Shown here piece by piece: positions 13,868 to 21,069 of a stretch of DNA of 35,928 nucleotides; the stretch's first letter is position 1; each line of letters opens with the position of its first letter. The notes beneath the pieces were generated by a model that saw nothing but the letters and a program-made list of their open reading frames with translations, made no database searches and was not told the origin of the DNA. Position numbers and translations under genes: made by a program. The stretch comes from a virus. The stretch is from the IMG/VR virus record IMGVR_UViG_3300036846_000155, positions 1-35,928 of that record, one strand, 5' to 3'.

Positions 13868-16150
13868 TCATGTGCGCCACGACTTCCCGGCCCCCTTCTC
13901 GAACTCTTTGATCGCGTTGACGACGCGGCGGCCGGCTTCCCGTTCACCGCCGGGGAGGACACCGATGTTGATGACGTACGTGGAACCCCCGCCGCCGCCA
14001 ACGCGCTCGGGCTTGCCGGTGGTATTCAGCGCCATCGACAGCCCGACCGGGAGATAACCGCCCTGGTCGTACCAGTTGAAGGCTGCCTCGTGCCGGGCGG
14101 CGCCGATCGGGTCGCCGTAACCGGGCGTGGACCGGATGTAGCCGATCATCCACGAGATCTGCGCGGCCGGGTTCGACTGCGGCGGATTCGCCGCTGGGCC
14201 CATCTTCCCTGGTGGGAGGGCCTGGGGGATGCCGTACGCGCCGGAGGACGGGTTGCGGGCGAACTGGTTCCAGCCCGATTCCCGCATGGCTACGTAGTTC
14301 CACGCCGCCCACTCCGCGCCGGATCCCCACGCAGGCATCATGCGCCGCGCCAGCGCCGCGTTAGCGCCGGCGTTGCCGCCGCCGGGCCCGGGGGTGCCGA
14401 AACCGCTGCTGCTTGAGATGGCGCTCTGCATGGCGCCCGTCATCGCCTTCTCCATCGCGGATGTGAACTGCGACTGGAACTGCGCGCCGAACGCCGACGT
14501 CTGCCCCGGCAGGCCGGCGAGACCGCCAGCGGCGAAGCCGGGGATCATCCCGCGCAGGTGATCGGTGAGGCCCGCACTGACCATCTTCGCCGGGACGATC
14601 AGCTCGCCTTTACTCGCGCGGATCAGCACATCATCAGCGGTCGGCCCGGTGCCCCGGTTGACGTAGTACCCGGTTGCGGCCGGCCGGGCCAGCGACGGCG
14701 TGCTGGATGTGTTCGACCCGAAGATCGAGAAGTGGCCGACGCCCTTCTCGGTGATCGTGACCGCTTTGCTCTTCAGCTTGTCCAGCGCACCCCGCAGCGC
14801 ATCCACCTCGGCTGCCGCGAACTTACTGTGAGCAGCGTGCGACTGCAGCCAGCGGATCTGATCCTGGATGATCCGGCTAGCAGCATCGACGTTGTGGTGG
14901 ACGTTCACTTCCTGCTGCGCGAACGTCAGCGCCGACGCCGTCGACTGGATGATCGCCGACCGTGCGGCGAGCGCAGAGTTCCGGTTGGAGTCCAGGGAAG
15001 CGGTATTCGCGATGAGCGCCTGGTTGGCGGCGTGCTGCGCCTGCCGCCACGCGATCTGATCCTGTTCGCTGGTCAACAGCCCCGTGGACAGGCCCTTCAG
15101 CGCGGCGGTCAGCAGCGTGACGGCTGTCTGCTCGCTCATGGTCGCGGCATGAGCGGCCTGCAAGCCGCCGGTGAACGTGCCGAGCGGGTGGATCAGATCC
15201 GCGGTCGCCGCATGCCCCTGGATGAGTCGCTGGTTCAGCGCCGCCTGCTGCGCCGCCATCGCCATCGCGGTCTTCTCGGCCTTGTCACCGGCGTAGCCGT
15301 ACTTCAGGAAATCTTGCGCCGCATCGAGGATCGAGTTGGTGGTGTTAGCTTTGTGCGCCTGCGCCTGGATGAACCGCGCATATGCATCCGCGGCCTTCAC
15401 CGCGCCGTCAGCAATGGCGAGGAACCCGTGCGCGACCGGCTGCAGGTCCTGCAGCAGCGTGGGGAGCGTCTTCAGCAGATCGATCGCCAGGTTGCCGATC
15501 TGCTGGAAATCGGGCCCGACGTTCGCGGCCATCCATGAGAAGAACGACTGCCACTGCCCCGACTGGAACTCCTTGTCCACCCGGTTCAGGAGGGTACCGA
15601 GCGCGACCCCAGTCGCCTTGGCGATCGGCTCTACGTCTTTCATCAGGTGTCCGGCGATCCGTATCCCATCGCCGAACACGGACAGCACCTGCGGCTGCAG
15701 CGCCTGCTCAAACGCGTGATACTGCTTGCCCAGGCCCAGGATCGACACGGCTAGTTTCTGCTGCTCCGGGTTCAGCTTCGCCATGTTCGCCTGCAGGCCA
15801 CCCGCGGCCTTTGACGCTTTCAGCACCGGAGCGACCGCACCTGCGGCGGCGGCGCCGAACCCGAGCAGCCCGGTGCCGACGGTGACAAGGATCGGCGACA
15901 GGGCAACGCCAGCGCCGATGAGCAGGCCCATGCCCGACGCGCCGCCCAGGCCGCCGAGCAGCGGTGTCGCGGTGCTGGCGCTCTTGCCCACGTTGTCGAT
16001 GGACTTCGCGTTCTTGTCCATCGACTTGCTGTTGTCATCGACCGACTTAGACGTCTGGTCGACCTTCTGCCGGAACCGGTCAAACGCAGCGGAAGCGTTC
16101 TTGTCCGTGGCTATAATTTCGAATATGAGCTGCTCGAAGTTGGATGGCAA
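13868..16150 (-). CDS. Tape measure protein with soluble lytic transglycosylase domain
   Basis: 760 residues from TTG 16150 with GGGGGATGA upstream. The N-terminus is a charged helical segment (IIATDKNASAAFDRF..., with many Lys-Ser repeats), followed by hydrophobic Gly/Ala stretches (about 65-115), both typical of tape measure proteins, then long helical regions. Near the C-terminus (about 600-715) is an SLT-like domain: AWNYVAMRESGWNQ, with Glu near 623 as catalytic acid, and SGAYGIPQ, the usual GxxGxxQ neighbourhood. Such domains cut peptidoglycan locally during DNA entry. By the usual ratio of about 0.15 nm per residue the tail would be roughly 110 nm long. It is the largest gene between the tail chaperones and the tip proteins. 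Confidence 0.88.
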   Translation of the reverse strand: MPSNFEQLIFEIIATDKNASAAFDRFRQKVDQTSKSVDDNSKSMDKNAKSIDNVGKSASTATPLLGGLGGASGMGLLIGAGVALSPILVTVGTGLLGFGAAAAGAVAPVLKASKAAGGLQANMAKLNPEQQKLAVSILGLGKQYHAFEQALQPQVLSVFGDGIRIAGHLMKDVEPIAKATGVALGTLLNRVDKEFQSGQWQSFFSWMAANVGPDFQQIGNLAIDLLKTLPTLLQDLQPVAHGFLAIADGAVKAADAYARFIQAQAHKANTTNSILDAAQDFLKYGYAGDKAEKTAMAMAAQQAALNQRLIQGHAATADLIHPLGTFTGGLQAAHAATMSEQTAVTLLTAALKGLSTGLLTSEQDQIAWRQAQHAANQALIANTASLDSNRNSALAARSAIIQSTASALTFAQQEVNVHHNVDAASRIIQDQIRWLQSHAAHSKFAAAEVDALRGALDKLKSKAVTITEKGVGHFSIFGSNTSSTPSLARPAATGYYVNRGTGPTADDVLIRASKGELIVPAKMVSAGLTDHLRGMIPGFAAGGLAGLPGQTSAFGAQFQSQFTSAMEKAMTGAMQSAISSSSGFGTPGPGGGNAGANAALARRMMPAWGSGAEWAAWNYVAMRESGWNQFARNPSSGAYGIPQALPPGKMGPAANPPQSNPAAQISWMIGYIRSTPGYGDPIGAARHEAAFNWYDQGGYLPVGLSMALNTTGKPERVGGGGGSTYVINIGVLPGGEREAGRRVVNAIKEFEKGAGKSWRT

Positions 16151-16189
16151 CAGTCATCCCCCTTCGGCAGCACGATCGAGTGAGCACAG

Positions 16190-16753
16190 ATGACAAACAG
16201 AGATCCAGAGGCCCAGCGGCAGTATCAGCGCGAGTACCGCGCCAGGAACCGCGAGCGCAAGAACGCCCAGCAACGCGCCAGCTACGCCAGGAACCGGGAT
16301 AAGCGGCTGGCGTACATGCGCGAGTACAACGCCCGGAACCGCGAGACCGTACTACAGCGGCAGTCCACATGGCGGGCAGCCAACCCCAGCTATCAACGCG
16401 ACTGGTACCAGCGCAACCGCGAGACCGTCCGTATCAACGGCATCCGCAGGCGGCACGGGCTGCGGCCAGAGGACTGGACCGCGCTATGGGACGCGCAGGG
16501 CGGCCGGTGTTACCTCTGCGGCGACGAGCTGGCCGCAGGCAAAACTGACGTTGAACATGACCATGCGTGCTGCCCGCAGGGTGCTTCGTGCCCAGCATGC
16601 CGACGGGGACTCGCTTGCCGGTACTGCAACAGCCTTATCGGATATGCGAATGAAGACCCAGTGCGCCTGCGGCGGATCGCGGATGCACTGGAGGCAGCCC
16701 AGGCCCTTGTTCAGCAATGGCAGGCCGCATCTGCACATGAGCCCTTGTTCTAG
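16190..16753 (+). CDS. Endonuclease VII-like gene inserted antisense in the tail operon
   Basis: 187 residues on the plus strand, between two minus-strand tail genes. The first ~95 residues are a basic region with several copies of a Y-x-x-R-N-R-E/D motif (ARNRE, ARNRD, QRNRE), presumably DNA-binding helices. The Endo VII core follows: GGRCYLCGDEL, EHDHACCP, CRRGLACRYCNSLIGY. It is clearly paralogous to 1635-2111 (both share HDHACCP, CRRGLAC and CNSLIGY). Its stop shares CTAG with the convergent gp10-like gene, and its start is 39 bases from the divergent tape measure start, so the insertion is exact and leaves both neighbours intact. It is probably a homing gene, expressed from its own signals; GAGTGAG may serve as ribosome binding site. 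Confidence 0.85.
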   Translation: MTNRDPEAQRQYQREYRARNRERKNAQQRASYARNRDKRLAYMREYNARNRETVLQRQSTWRAANPSYQRDWYQRNRETVRINGIRRRHGLRPEDWTALWDAQGGRCYLCGDELAAGKTDVEHDHACCPQGASCPACRRGLACRYCNSLIGYANEDPVRLRRIADALEAAQALVQQWQAASAHEPLF

Positions 16754-17238
16754 CTTGTGATCTTCTTCCCGACGTCATGCACGGCAGCCAGTACCTTCTC
16801 CCGGATGTCAGGCGCCTGCGACCGGACCGCATCGGTGAAGAACCCGGACCGCATCCCCTTCGTCTGGACCACCCAGTGCCAGTCGCGGCGCGGCGTCCCC
16901 TTGCGGGCGAACACGGGGTGCTTGATCAGGCCCGCGTTCAGCCGCGTCACCTGCCGGTCGCGTGTACGTCCACGGGCACGGATGAGGACACTGGCCCGCT
17001 GGCCACCGCGTTTCACCGTCGTCACCGCCAGGTCAGGGGCGAGGTCGTCGCGGGCGTACCGGTTAGGCATGTACGGGTACAGCCACGCCGGATCCACGAT
17101 CTGCTTCGTGAGCGGGGCGGCCGCATCGTTGATCGCCCGGTACAGCTCCCGCCGCAGCCCCTTGCCCTCGGTGCCCATCTCCCGCAGCCGCAGAGACAGG
17201 TCGCGCAACTGCTGATCCCCGCGGACCTGCGCTACCAT
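16750..17238 (-). CDS. HK97 gp10-like tail completion protein
   Basis: 162 residues from ATG 17238 with GGAGG six bases upstream. An N-terminal amphipathic helical region (REMGTEGKGLRRELYRAIND) precedes a basic beta section with KHPVFARKGTPRRDWHWVVQ and GFFTDAV. This is the layout of HK97 gp10-type tail completion proteins, in which a K/G-H-P-V/L-F...W...Q motif recurs. In HK97 the gene lies before the major tail protein; here it follows the chaperone. It overlaps the convergent Endo VII gene by four bases. Role: probably finishing the head-proximal end of the tail. Confidence 0.65.
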   Translation of the reverse strand: MVAQVRGDQQLRDLSLRLREMGTEGKGLRRELYRAINDAAAPLTKQIVDPAWLYPYMPNRYARDDLAPDLAVTTVKRGGQRASVLIRARGRTRDRQVTRLNAGLIKHPVFARKGTPRRDWHWVVQTKGMRSGFFTDAVRSQAPDIREKVLAAVHDVGKKITS

Positions 17239-17265
17239 CGCGGCCTCCGGGGTTAACCTGTCCCT

Positions 17266-17361
17266 ATGCGCTACCGGACCGAACTAGCCATCACGGCCGT
17301 CGCCACCACGTGGACGATCGGCGTGTTCCTCGTGCTGCTGATGATGCACGCCTGGTCCTAG
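17266..17361 (+). CDS. Possible 31-residue membrane peptide on the opposite strand
   Basis: A plus-strand ATG opens 31 codons: a short basic N-terminus (MRYRTE) followed by one hydrophobic helix of about 20 residues and a His-Ala-Trp-Ser end. There is no Shine-Dalgarno site, but TAACCT at 17254-17259 lies 6 bases before the ATG, the arrangement of actinobacterial leaderless promoters (TANNNT). The ORF fills the only sizeable gap in the tail operon and its stop shares CTAG with the stop of the frameshifted tail chaperone. It could be a real leaderless gene or a coincidence. Confidence 0.33.
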   Translation: MRYRTELAITAVATTWTIGVFLVLLMMHAWS

Positions 17362-17902
17362 CCGGCCTGTTTCGCCTGCGCTATCTGCGCGTCGATGTAC
17401 GCCTTGCAGGCACAGAAGTCGGCCCAGGTGAGCCGTTCCCACTCCCACGGCCTGATCCCGAGCCGTTCGGCGAAGACAGGCTTGTACCAGTCGTAACCGG
17501 GTTTGTCTCCGGTGCCACGGCGCGGGCGACCGCGGCGAGGGTAGGGTCCGCCCCGTTGCCCTCGCTCGCTTTGCGGACCCGTTCCGTCAGGTCCGCCGCC
17601 ACCTCCGCCGGCGTGAACTCGCTGCCGTCGTCATGCAACGGGACCACGTCGAGGTCGGCGACGTTGAACTGCAGCGACCCGAAGTCGCTGGGCTGGCCGT
17701 CACGTTTGCGGAGGATGTGCAGCAGCGCCGCGACAGCGGTGATCGAGTACTTGCCGAGCTGCTCGGCCCACTCGGCGTACGACTGGCCGGTGACCCGTTC
17801 TATCTCAGCGACCTCTGTGAACATGAGGCGGCCTCGGTCGAAGACGTGCGACTCGTCCGCGCCGAGCTTCACGAGAACGCGACTGTAGAGGTTAAATATC
17901 AA
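17358..17902 (-). CDS. Tail assembly chaperone, long form by -1 frameshift
   Basis: Predicted 181-residue fusion. Translation starts at TTG 17902, whose T-T-G-A overlaps the HNH stop (an internal GTG at codon 11, giving MKLGADES, is an alternative), runs to Asn134-Pro135, then slips back one base at 17498-17504 into a frame coding GYDWYKPVFAERLGIRPWEW and 26 further residues, ending TAG at 17358. The extension (ERLTWADF, AYIDAQIAQA) has the W-x-x-L-T-W-x-x-F pattern of the second reading frame in tail assembly chaperones. Such G/GT-like protein pairs bind the tape measure protein during tail assembly. The position between major tail and tape measure genes is the conserved one for this family. 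Confidence 0.85.
17381..17902 (-). CDS. Tail assembly chaperone, short form (zero frame)
   Basis: 173 codons without frameshifting. Residues 1-135 are protein-like (DRGRLMFTEVAEIERVTGQS; HILRKRDGQPSDFGSLQFNV). After the slip site the zero frame turns into a Gly/Ser/Pro/Arg low-complexity tail, as expected if only the upstream part is under selection. The short form is normally made in large excess over the fusion. The start is unusual: no ribosome binding site is visible before the TTG, and the HNH gene abuts it, so translation may depend on coupling to the HNH stop. Confidence 0.75.
   Translation of the reverse strand: MIFNLYSRVLVKLGADESHVFDRGRLMFTEVAEIERVTGQSYAEWAEQLGKYSITAVAALLHILRKRDGQPSDFGSLQFNVADLDVVPLHDDGSEFTPAEVAADLTERVRKASEGNGADPTLAAVARAVAPETNPVTTGTSLSSPNGSGSGRGSGNGSPGPTSVPARRTSTRR
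17498..17504 (-). promoter_or_regulatory. -1 ribosomal frameshift heptamer A-AAC-CCG
   Basis: Read on the minus strand, the seven bases are AAACCCG, a perfect X-XXY-YYZ heptamer. In the zero frame the codons are AAC (134) and CCG (135); after slippage the tRNAs sit on AAA and CCC and the next codon GGT enters the conserved second frame. The site lies about 140 bases before the end of the alternative frame, as in other tail chaperone genes. Confidence 0.85.
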
Positions 17903-18384
17903 CGCTTCGCTGCCGCCTTCGCTCGTTTGCGGTCCCGGTCACACGCCTTGCAGATCCGCTGGCCCGTGGGTGCCCAGACGTAGGTGTTCTCAGGCGAGTA
18001 CTCGTGGCCCTGCGGGCAGTGCGTCTTCGACCGCTGCCGGGTGCCGTTGATGTCGCCAGCGATACCACGCTGGCAGTTCACTTCACGGCTTACTGGTTCC
18101 AGGTGCGCTGGGTTTACGCAGGCCCGGTTACGGCATAGATGATCCAAGTCAAGGCCCTCAGGAATCGGCCCGACCATCTCCTCATACGCCCAGCGGTGCG
18201 CCAGGATCCGCCGCGGTGGCGTTCCCGGAAGCTGCGTACGGGAGAAGTGGCCATAACCCTGCGGGATCCGGGCACCCACCCAGACCCAGCACTGGCCAAG
18301 CTCAGGATGCTCAGGGCCGTTCTTGCTGACCTTCGGCCAGAACCGTTCTGCTTCCGTCTTGAAGACATGCCGTACGCGTCGCAT
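17899..18384 (-). CDS. HNH endonuclease (HNH_3 type), free-standing
   Basis: 161 residues from ATG 18384 with GGGGAC upstream. The N-terminal part (AERFWPKVSKN; CWVWVGARIPQGYGHF) is the usual AP2/NUMOD-like lead-in of phage HNH genes. The core is LAHRWAYE followed by LDLDHLCRNRACVNPAHLEP, with the conserved Asp-His, Cys and Asn-Pro-xx-Leu residues. Two zinc pairs (HCPQGH and CKACDRDRK) follow at the C-terminus. It sits between the major tail gene and the tail chaperone and its stop overlaps the chaperone start. It is probably a mobile homing nuclease rather than a virion gene. Confidence 0.85.
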   Translation of the reverse strand: MRRVRHVFKTEAERFWPKVSKNGPEHPELGQCWVWVGARIPQGYGHFSRTQLPGTPPRRILAHRWAYEEMVGPIPEGLDLDHLCRNRACVNPAHLEPVSREVNCQRGIAGDINGTRQRSKTHCPQGHEYSPENTYVWAPTGQRICKACDRDRKRAKAAAKR

Positions 18385-18410
18385 GTCCCCAGTCTACCAG
18401 CGGTTTTAAC

Positions 18411-19505
18411 CTAGATGGCCGACGATTCACGGCTCACGAGCTTCACCTGGATCACGGGGTTCGTGGTGCCGTCGTCATAAGCCTGGAAGCCGATCGACTG
18501 GGGCACAACGTCTGGGCCGTTGACGTTGACGGCCGCAGTTTTGAACCGAACGGCAGGCAAAATGAAGCTGAGCCGGTACGGGTTCGCCCCGGCCGCGGCG
18601 CCGTTCGCGTCGTTGCCGGCCGAGTCGAACTTGGTGAAGTCGATCTGCATTGGCTGCGTTGTATTCGCCTTAAAAACGTCGTACAGCTCGGTCCGGGAGA
18701 AGAACTCCGTCGAGAGCGTGCCGGTGATGGTGGGGATCGCGTTCTCGATCGGCTCCCCCTTCAGGCCCAGGTTCCCGAGCCCGTACCGGTCCACCTTCAT
18801 CGGCGTGGTGCCGGTGATGACGATCCCGTTGACCAGCGACCCGAGCGACGACCCGCCGGCGACGGTCGTCTCACCCGCCGCCGTGCTCGCGGTCCCGCCG
18901 AGAGTCATGACCGAGGCGTTGGCGAACGAGAACAGGCCGTTCGGCGTCGGGTACGATGCGGCAGCCAGCCCGGTGCCGGTGCCCTCGTTGCGCCCGTCGC
19001 AGGTCACCTTCAGCTGCGCGATCTGGTTGTCGTTGCAGGAGAACTCCCAGTCCGTCACCTTGACCCCCGTGTAGGTGAACGGCTGGACGGTGGGGCCGGA
19101 GATCTGGGGGCGGCCGACCTGGACGGTGATGAACTGGCCCGCCTTCGACCCGTTCGTGTGGACCTGCTTGAACGCGGTCCCCACGATCACCGTCGGCGTG
19201 GTCAGCGTGGACCCGAGGGCGAACTTCCACCAGAACCCCATCGAGTCGGCGACCGCGTTCGCGGCCTCACCCGAGGTGTGTTCCATCGTGAGGTCGCCGT
19301 TGACGTCGGACTGGCTGATGACGGTGCGGGTGGCGCGGTTGTACGCCTGCCCGGACTTGAGCCCCATGCCGTCAAGGAACGTCGGGTTGAACACGAAGTT
19401 CTCAGACAGGAACTCGTAAAAATGCGTGACCGTGACCGGGGTGCCGTAGGTGACTTCGGCGACGGCGCCGACCTGCCCGGACAGTCCTGATGCGTACGTT
19501 GGCAT
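18411..19505 (-). CDS. Major tail tube protein
   Basis: 364 residues from ATG 19505 (TAATG overlap with the preceding gene). The order (connector, terminator-like, this gene, tail chaperone, tape measure) identifies it. The sequence is beta-rich with features of tail tube proteins: an N-terminal AEVTYGTPVTVTHFYEFLSE, a central VKVTDWEFSCNDNQIAQLKV beta pair, and a late FTKFDSAGND...YRLSFILPAV segment. It should polymerise into the tail tube around the tape measure protein. It is longer than many tube proteins; residues around 200-230 (Gly/Ser/Thr-rich) may be a surface insertion. Confidence 0.83.
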   Translation of the reverse strand: MPTYASGLSGQVGAVAEVTYGTPVTVTHFYEFLSENFVFNPTFLDGMGLKSGQAYNRATRTVISQSDVNGDLTMEHTSGEAANAVADSMGFWWKFALGSTLTTPTVIVGTAFKQVHTNGSKAGQFITVQVGRPQISGPTVQPFTYTGVKVTDWEFSCNDNQIAQLKVTCDGRNEGTGTGLAAASYPTPNGLFSFANASVMTLGGTASTAAGETTVAGGSSLGSLVNGIVITGTTPMKVDRYGLGNLGLKGEPIENAIPTITGTLSTEFFSRTELYDVFKANTTQPMQIDFTKFDSAGNDANGAAAGANPYRLSFILPAVRFKTAAVNVNGPDVVPQSIGFQAYDDGTTNPVIQVKLVSRESSAI

Positions 19506-19699
19506 TACTCAGCCGCCTTCGCTGCCGTCTCGGGCTTGACCTGGTCGCTGACGGGTTCCCACCGGTTGCCCGGCCACACGATCGGCGACTCGCCGTCGCC
19601 CTGGTCGTCGGGGACCTCGACCGTCTCCCCGTCCTCGACAAGGCGGCCGAGCAGCGGCACGTCAAGCGGACCGCCGGAGATGTTGCGGACCTTGCTCAT
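19505..19699 (-). CDS. Small conserved connector-region protein
   Basis: 64 residues from ATG 19699. It begins MSKVRNISGGPLDVPLLGRL and continues with VEDGETVEVPDD, a pattern I associate with short proteins encoded just upstream of the major tail gene in actinophages; the fold is probably a small beta domain. The stop overlaps the next ATG (TAATG), tying its translation to the major tail protein. The function is not known; a head-tail joining or stopper role is possible because no separate stopper gene is evident. Confidence 0.6.
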   Translation of the reverse strand: MSKVRNISGGPLDVPLLGRLVEDGETVEVPDDQGDGESPIVWPGNRWEPVSDQVKPETAAKAAE

Positions 19700-19708
19700 G
19701 GTTCCCTC

Positions 19709-20197
19709 TCAGCCGCCGATCCTGGCCTGTGCGGTGATCTCGAACGAGACGCGCGCGATCGTCCCGTCCGTCGTGTTGTTCTGCGACAGCGTCATCGCCG
19801 TGACCGCGGCGTTGCCCGGCACGGTGACGGTGTTCCCGAGCGTCGCGTCGTTGCGGACGATGTCCTCCACAGCGGAGGTGATCGCGTAGGCGGCGAGACG
19901 CTGCGTGCGGATGTCATCGGACCCGGCCCACGCTTCGGCGACGCAGTGGATGACGATCTGCTCGTTGCGGGCCTGGTGGCCGAGCCCGGCCCACACCTGC
20001 GCCGAGTCGGCGGCCGTCTCTACCGAGGTCGAGTCGGGATCGGTCAGGCCGACGTACAGCGCGAGTTGCGCGGGTGCGCCGGTGGCGACGGGGCCGTCGA
20101 AGATGAGCACCGGCGGCGTGGCGGCACCGAGGAGCGCCGAGGCGGTGAACGTGGCGACCAAGTAGTCGATGACCGCCGGGACACGGGATGTGGTCAC
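19709..20197 (-). CDS. Tail terminator-like protein
   Basis: 162 residues from GTG 20197 at a GTGA overlap. Features are an N-terminal helix (RVPAVIDYLVATFTASALLG), a central strand with EQIVIHCVAEAWAGSDD, a helix with RLAAYAITSAVEDIVRND and a final beta strand with GTIARVSFEITAQARIGG. This alpha/beta order and the position one gene before the major tail region match tail terminator (lambda U-like) proteins, which cap the tail tube. The assignment relies on gene order. Confidence 0.58.
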   Translation of the reverse strand: MTTSRVPAVIDYLVATFTASALLGAATPPVLIFDGPVATGAPAQLALYVGLTDPDSTSVETAADSAQVWAGLGHQARNEQIVIHCVAEAWAGSDDIRTQRLAAYAITSAVEDIVRNDATLGNTVTVPGNAAVTAMTLSQNNTTDGTIARVSFEITAQARIGG

Positions 20198-21069
20198 GCG
20201 GCGAACACCTGGTCGGCGAACATGAGCCCGTTCAGCGAGCCGTTCAGCAGCTCCACCGCCCGGTTCGGGACGGCGAACCCGAACCCGGGCAGTGTCGCCA
20301 GGTCAGCACCGGCCATCGATGGCCGCGTCGACGGCCCGTGCTGCGTTTCCCACAGATGCTGCAGGATGATCCGCGCCGCCAGATTGAACGCCGGCGGGAC
20401 CGATGTGCCCCACCCGGCCACGTAGACGACGGTCACGACGGACGAGTCGGATGCGAACGGGGCGAAGTACGGGTAGCCGGTGATCGTGCGGGCCGTACGG
20501 CCACCCGGGCTGATGTCGAGGCCGGCGGAAATGTCCACCGCCATCCCCGTGACCGACGTGATCGACGTGACCGACACCAGGGGCCGCTGCCGCACTTTCA
20601 GGATCCTCCGCCACGACTGGAGGACGGACCGTTCGGTGATGGTGCGGTTGACCAGCGGGCCGCCGGTCATGCTTTCGAGCGAGGTTTCGATCGTGGCGAC
20701 GTACAGGCCGATCTCGGCGTCGTAGGTGGTGGTGGCCTGCGAGATGTTCAGCTGATCTTTCGCGTCCTGCAGCGGCAGGACCGCAGGCTCGCGGCGGTCG
20801 TAGACGTCGAAGTCGCCGATGGATTCGCCCGCGCCGGCGCCGGTGGATGTCCACCAGTACTGGTAGTGCCCGATCTGCCCCAGGTCGGCGACCGGGATGT
20901 CCTGGTGGTAGGTGCCGAGGCTGTCGTGGGTGGGCGAGTTGTAGACCTGGGTGGTGGCGTCCGGTTTTGAGACGGTCAGGCTGATCGCGCCCGCATCGGT
21001 GAGGGCGCCGGTGACATCGCGGACGGTGGTCTTGACCTGAACGGGCTGGCCCTGGCTGTAACGCGCCAC
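20194..21069 (-). CDS. gp6-like head-tail connector with N-terminal Ig-like domain
   Basis: 291 residues from GTG 21069, overlapping the upstream TAG (TAGTG). The first ~95 residues form a small beta domain (VQVKTTVRDVTGALTDAGAI; SLGTYHQDIPV; HYQYWWTSTG) similar to Ig-like carbohydrate-surface modules. The rest has the helical start of gp6-like connectors (LPLQDAKDQLNI, DAEIGLYVATIETSLESMTG), a central beta strip, and a C-terminal helix bundle (FNLAARIILQHLWETQHG). It should sit under the portal as DNA-packaging adaptor. The Ig-like extension is uncommon for this protein and could decorate the neck. Confidence 0.7.
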   Translation of the reverse strand: MARYSQGQPVQVKTTVRDVTGALTDAGAISLTVSKPDATTQVYNSPTHDSLGTYHQDIPVADLGQIGHYQYWWTSTGAGAGESIGDFDVYDRREPAVLPLQDAKDQLNISQATTTYDAEIGLYVATIETSLESMTGGPLVNRTITERSVLQSWRRILKVRQRPLVSVTSITSVTGMAVDISAGLDISPGGRTARTITGYPYFAPFASDSSVVTVVYVAGWGTSVPPAFNLAARIILQHLWETQHGPSTRPSMAGADLATLPGFGFAVPNRAVELLNGSLNGLMFADQVFAA

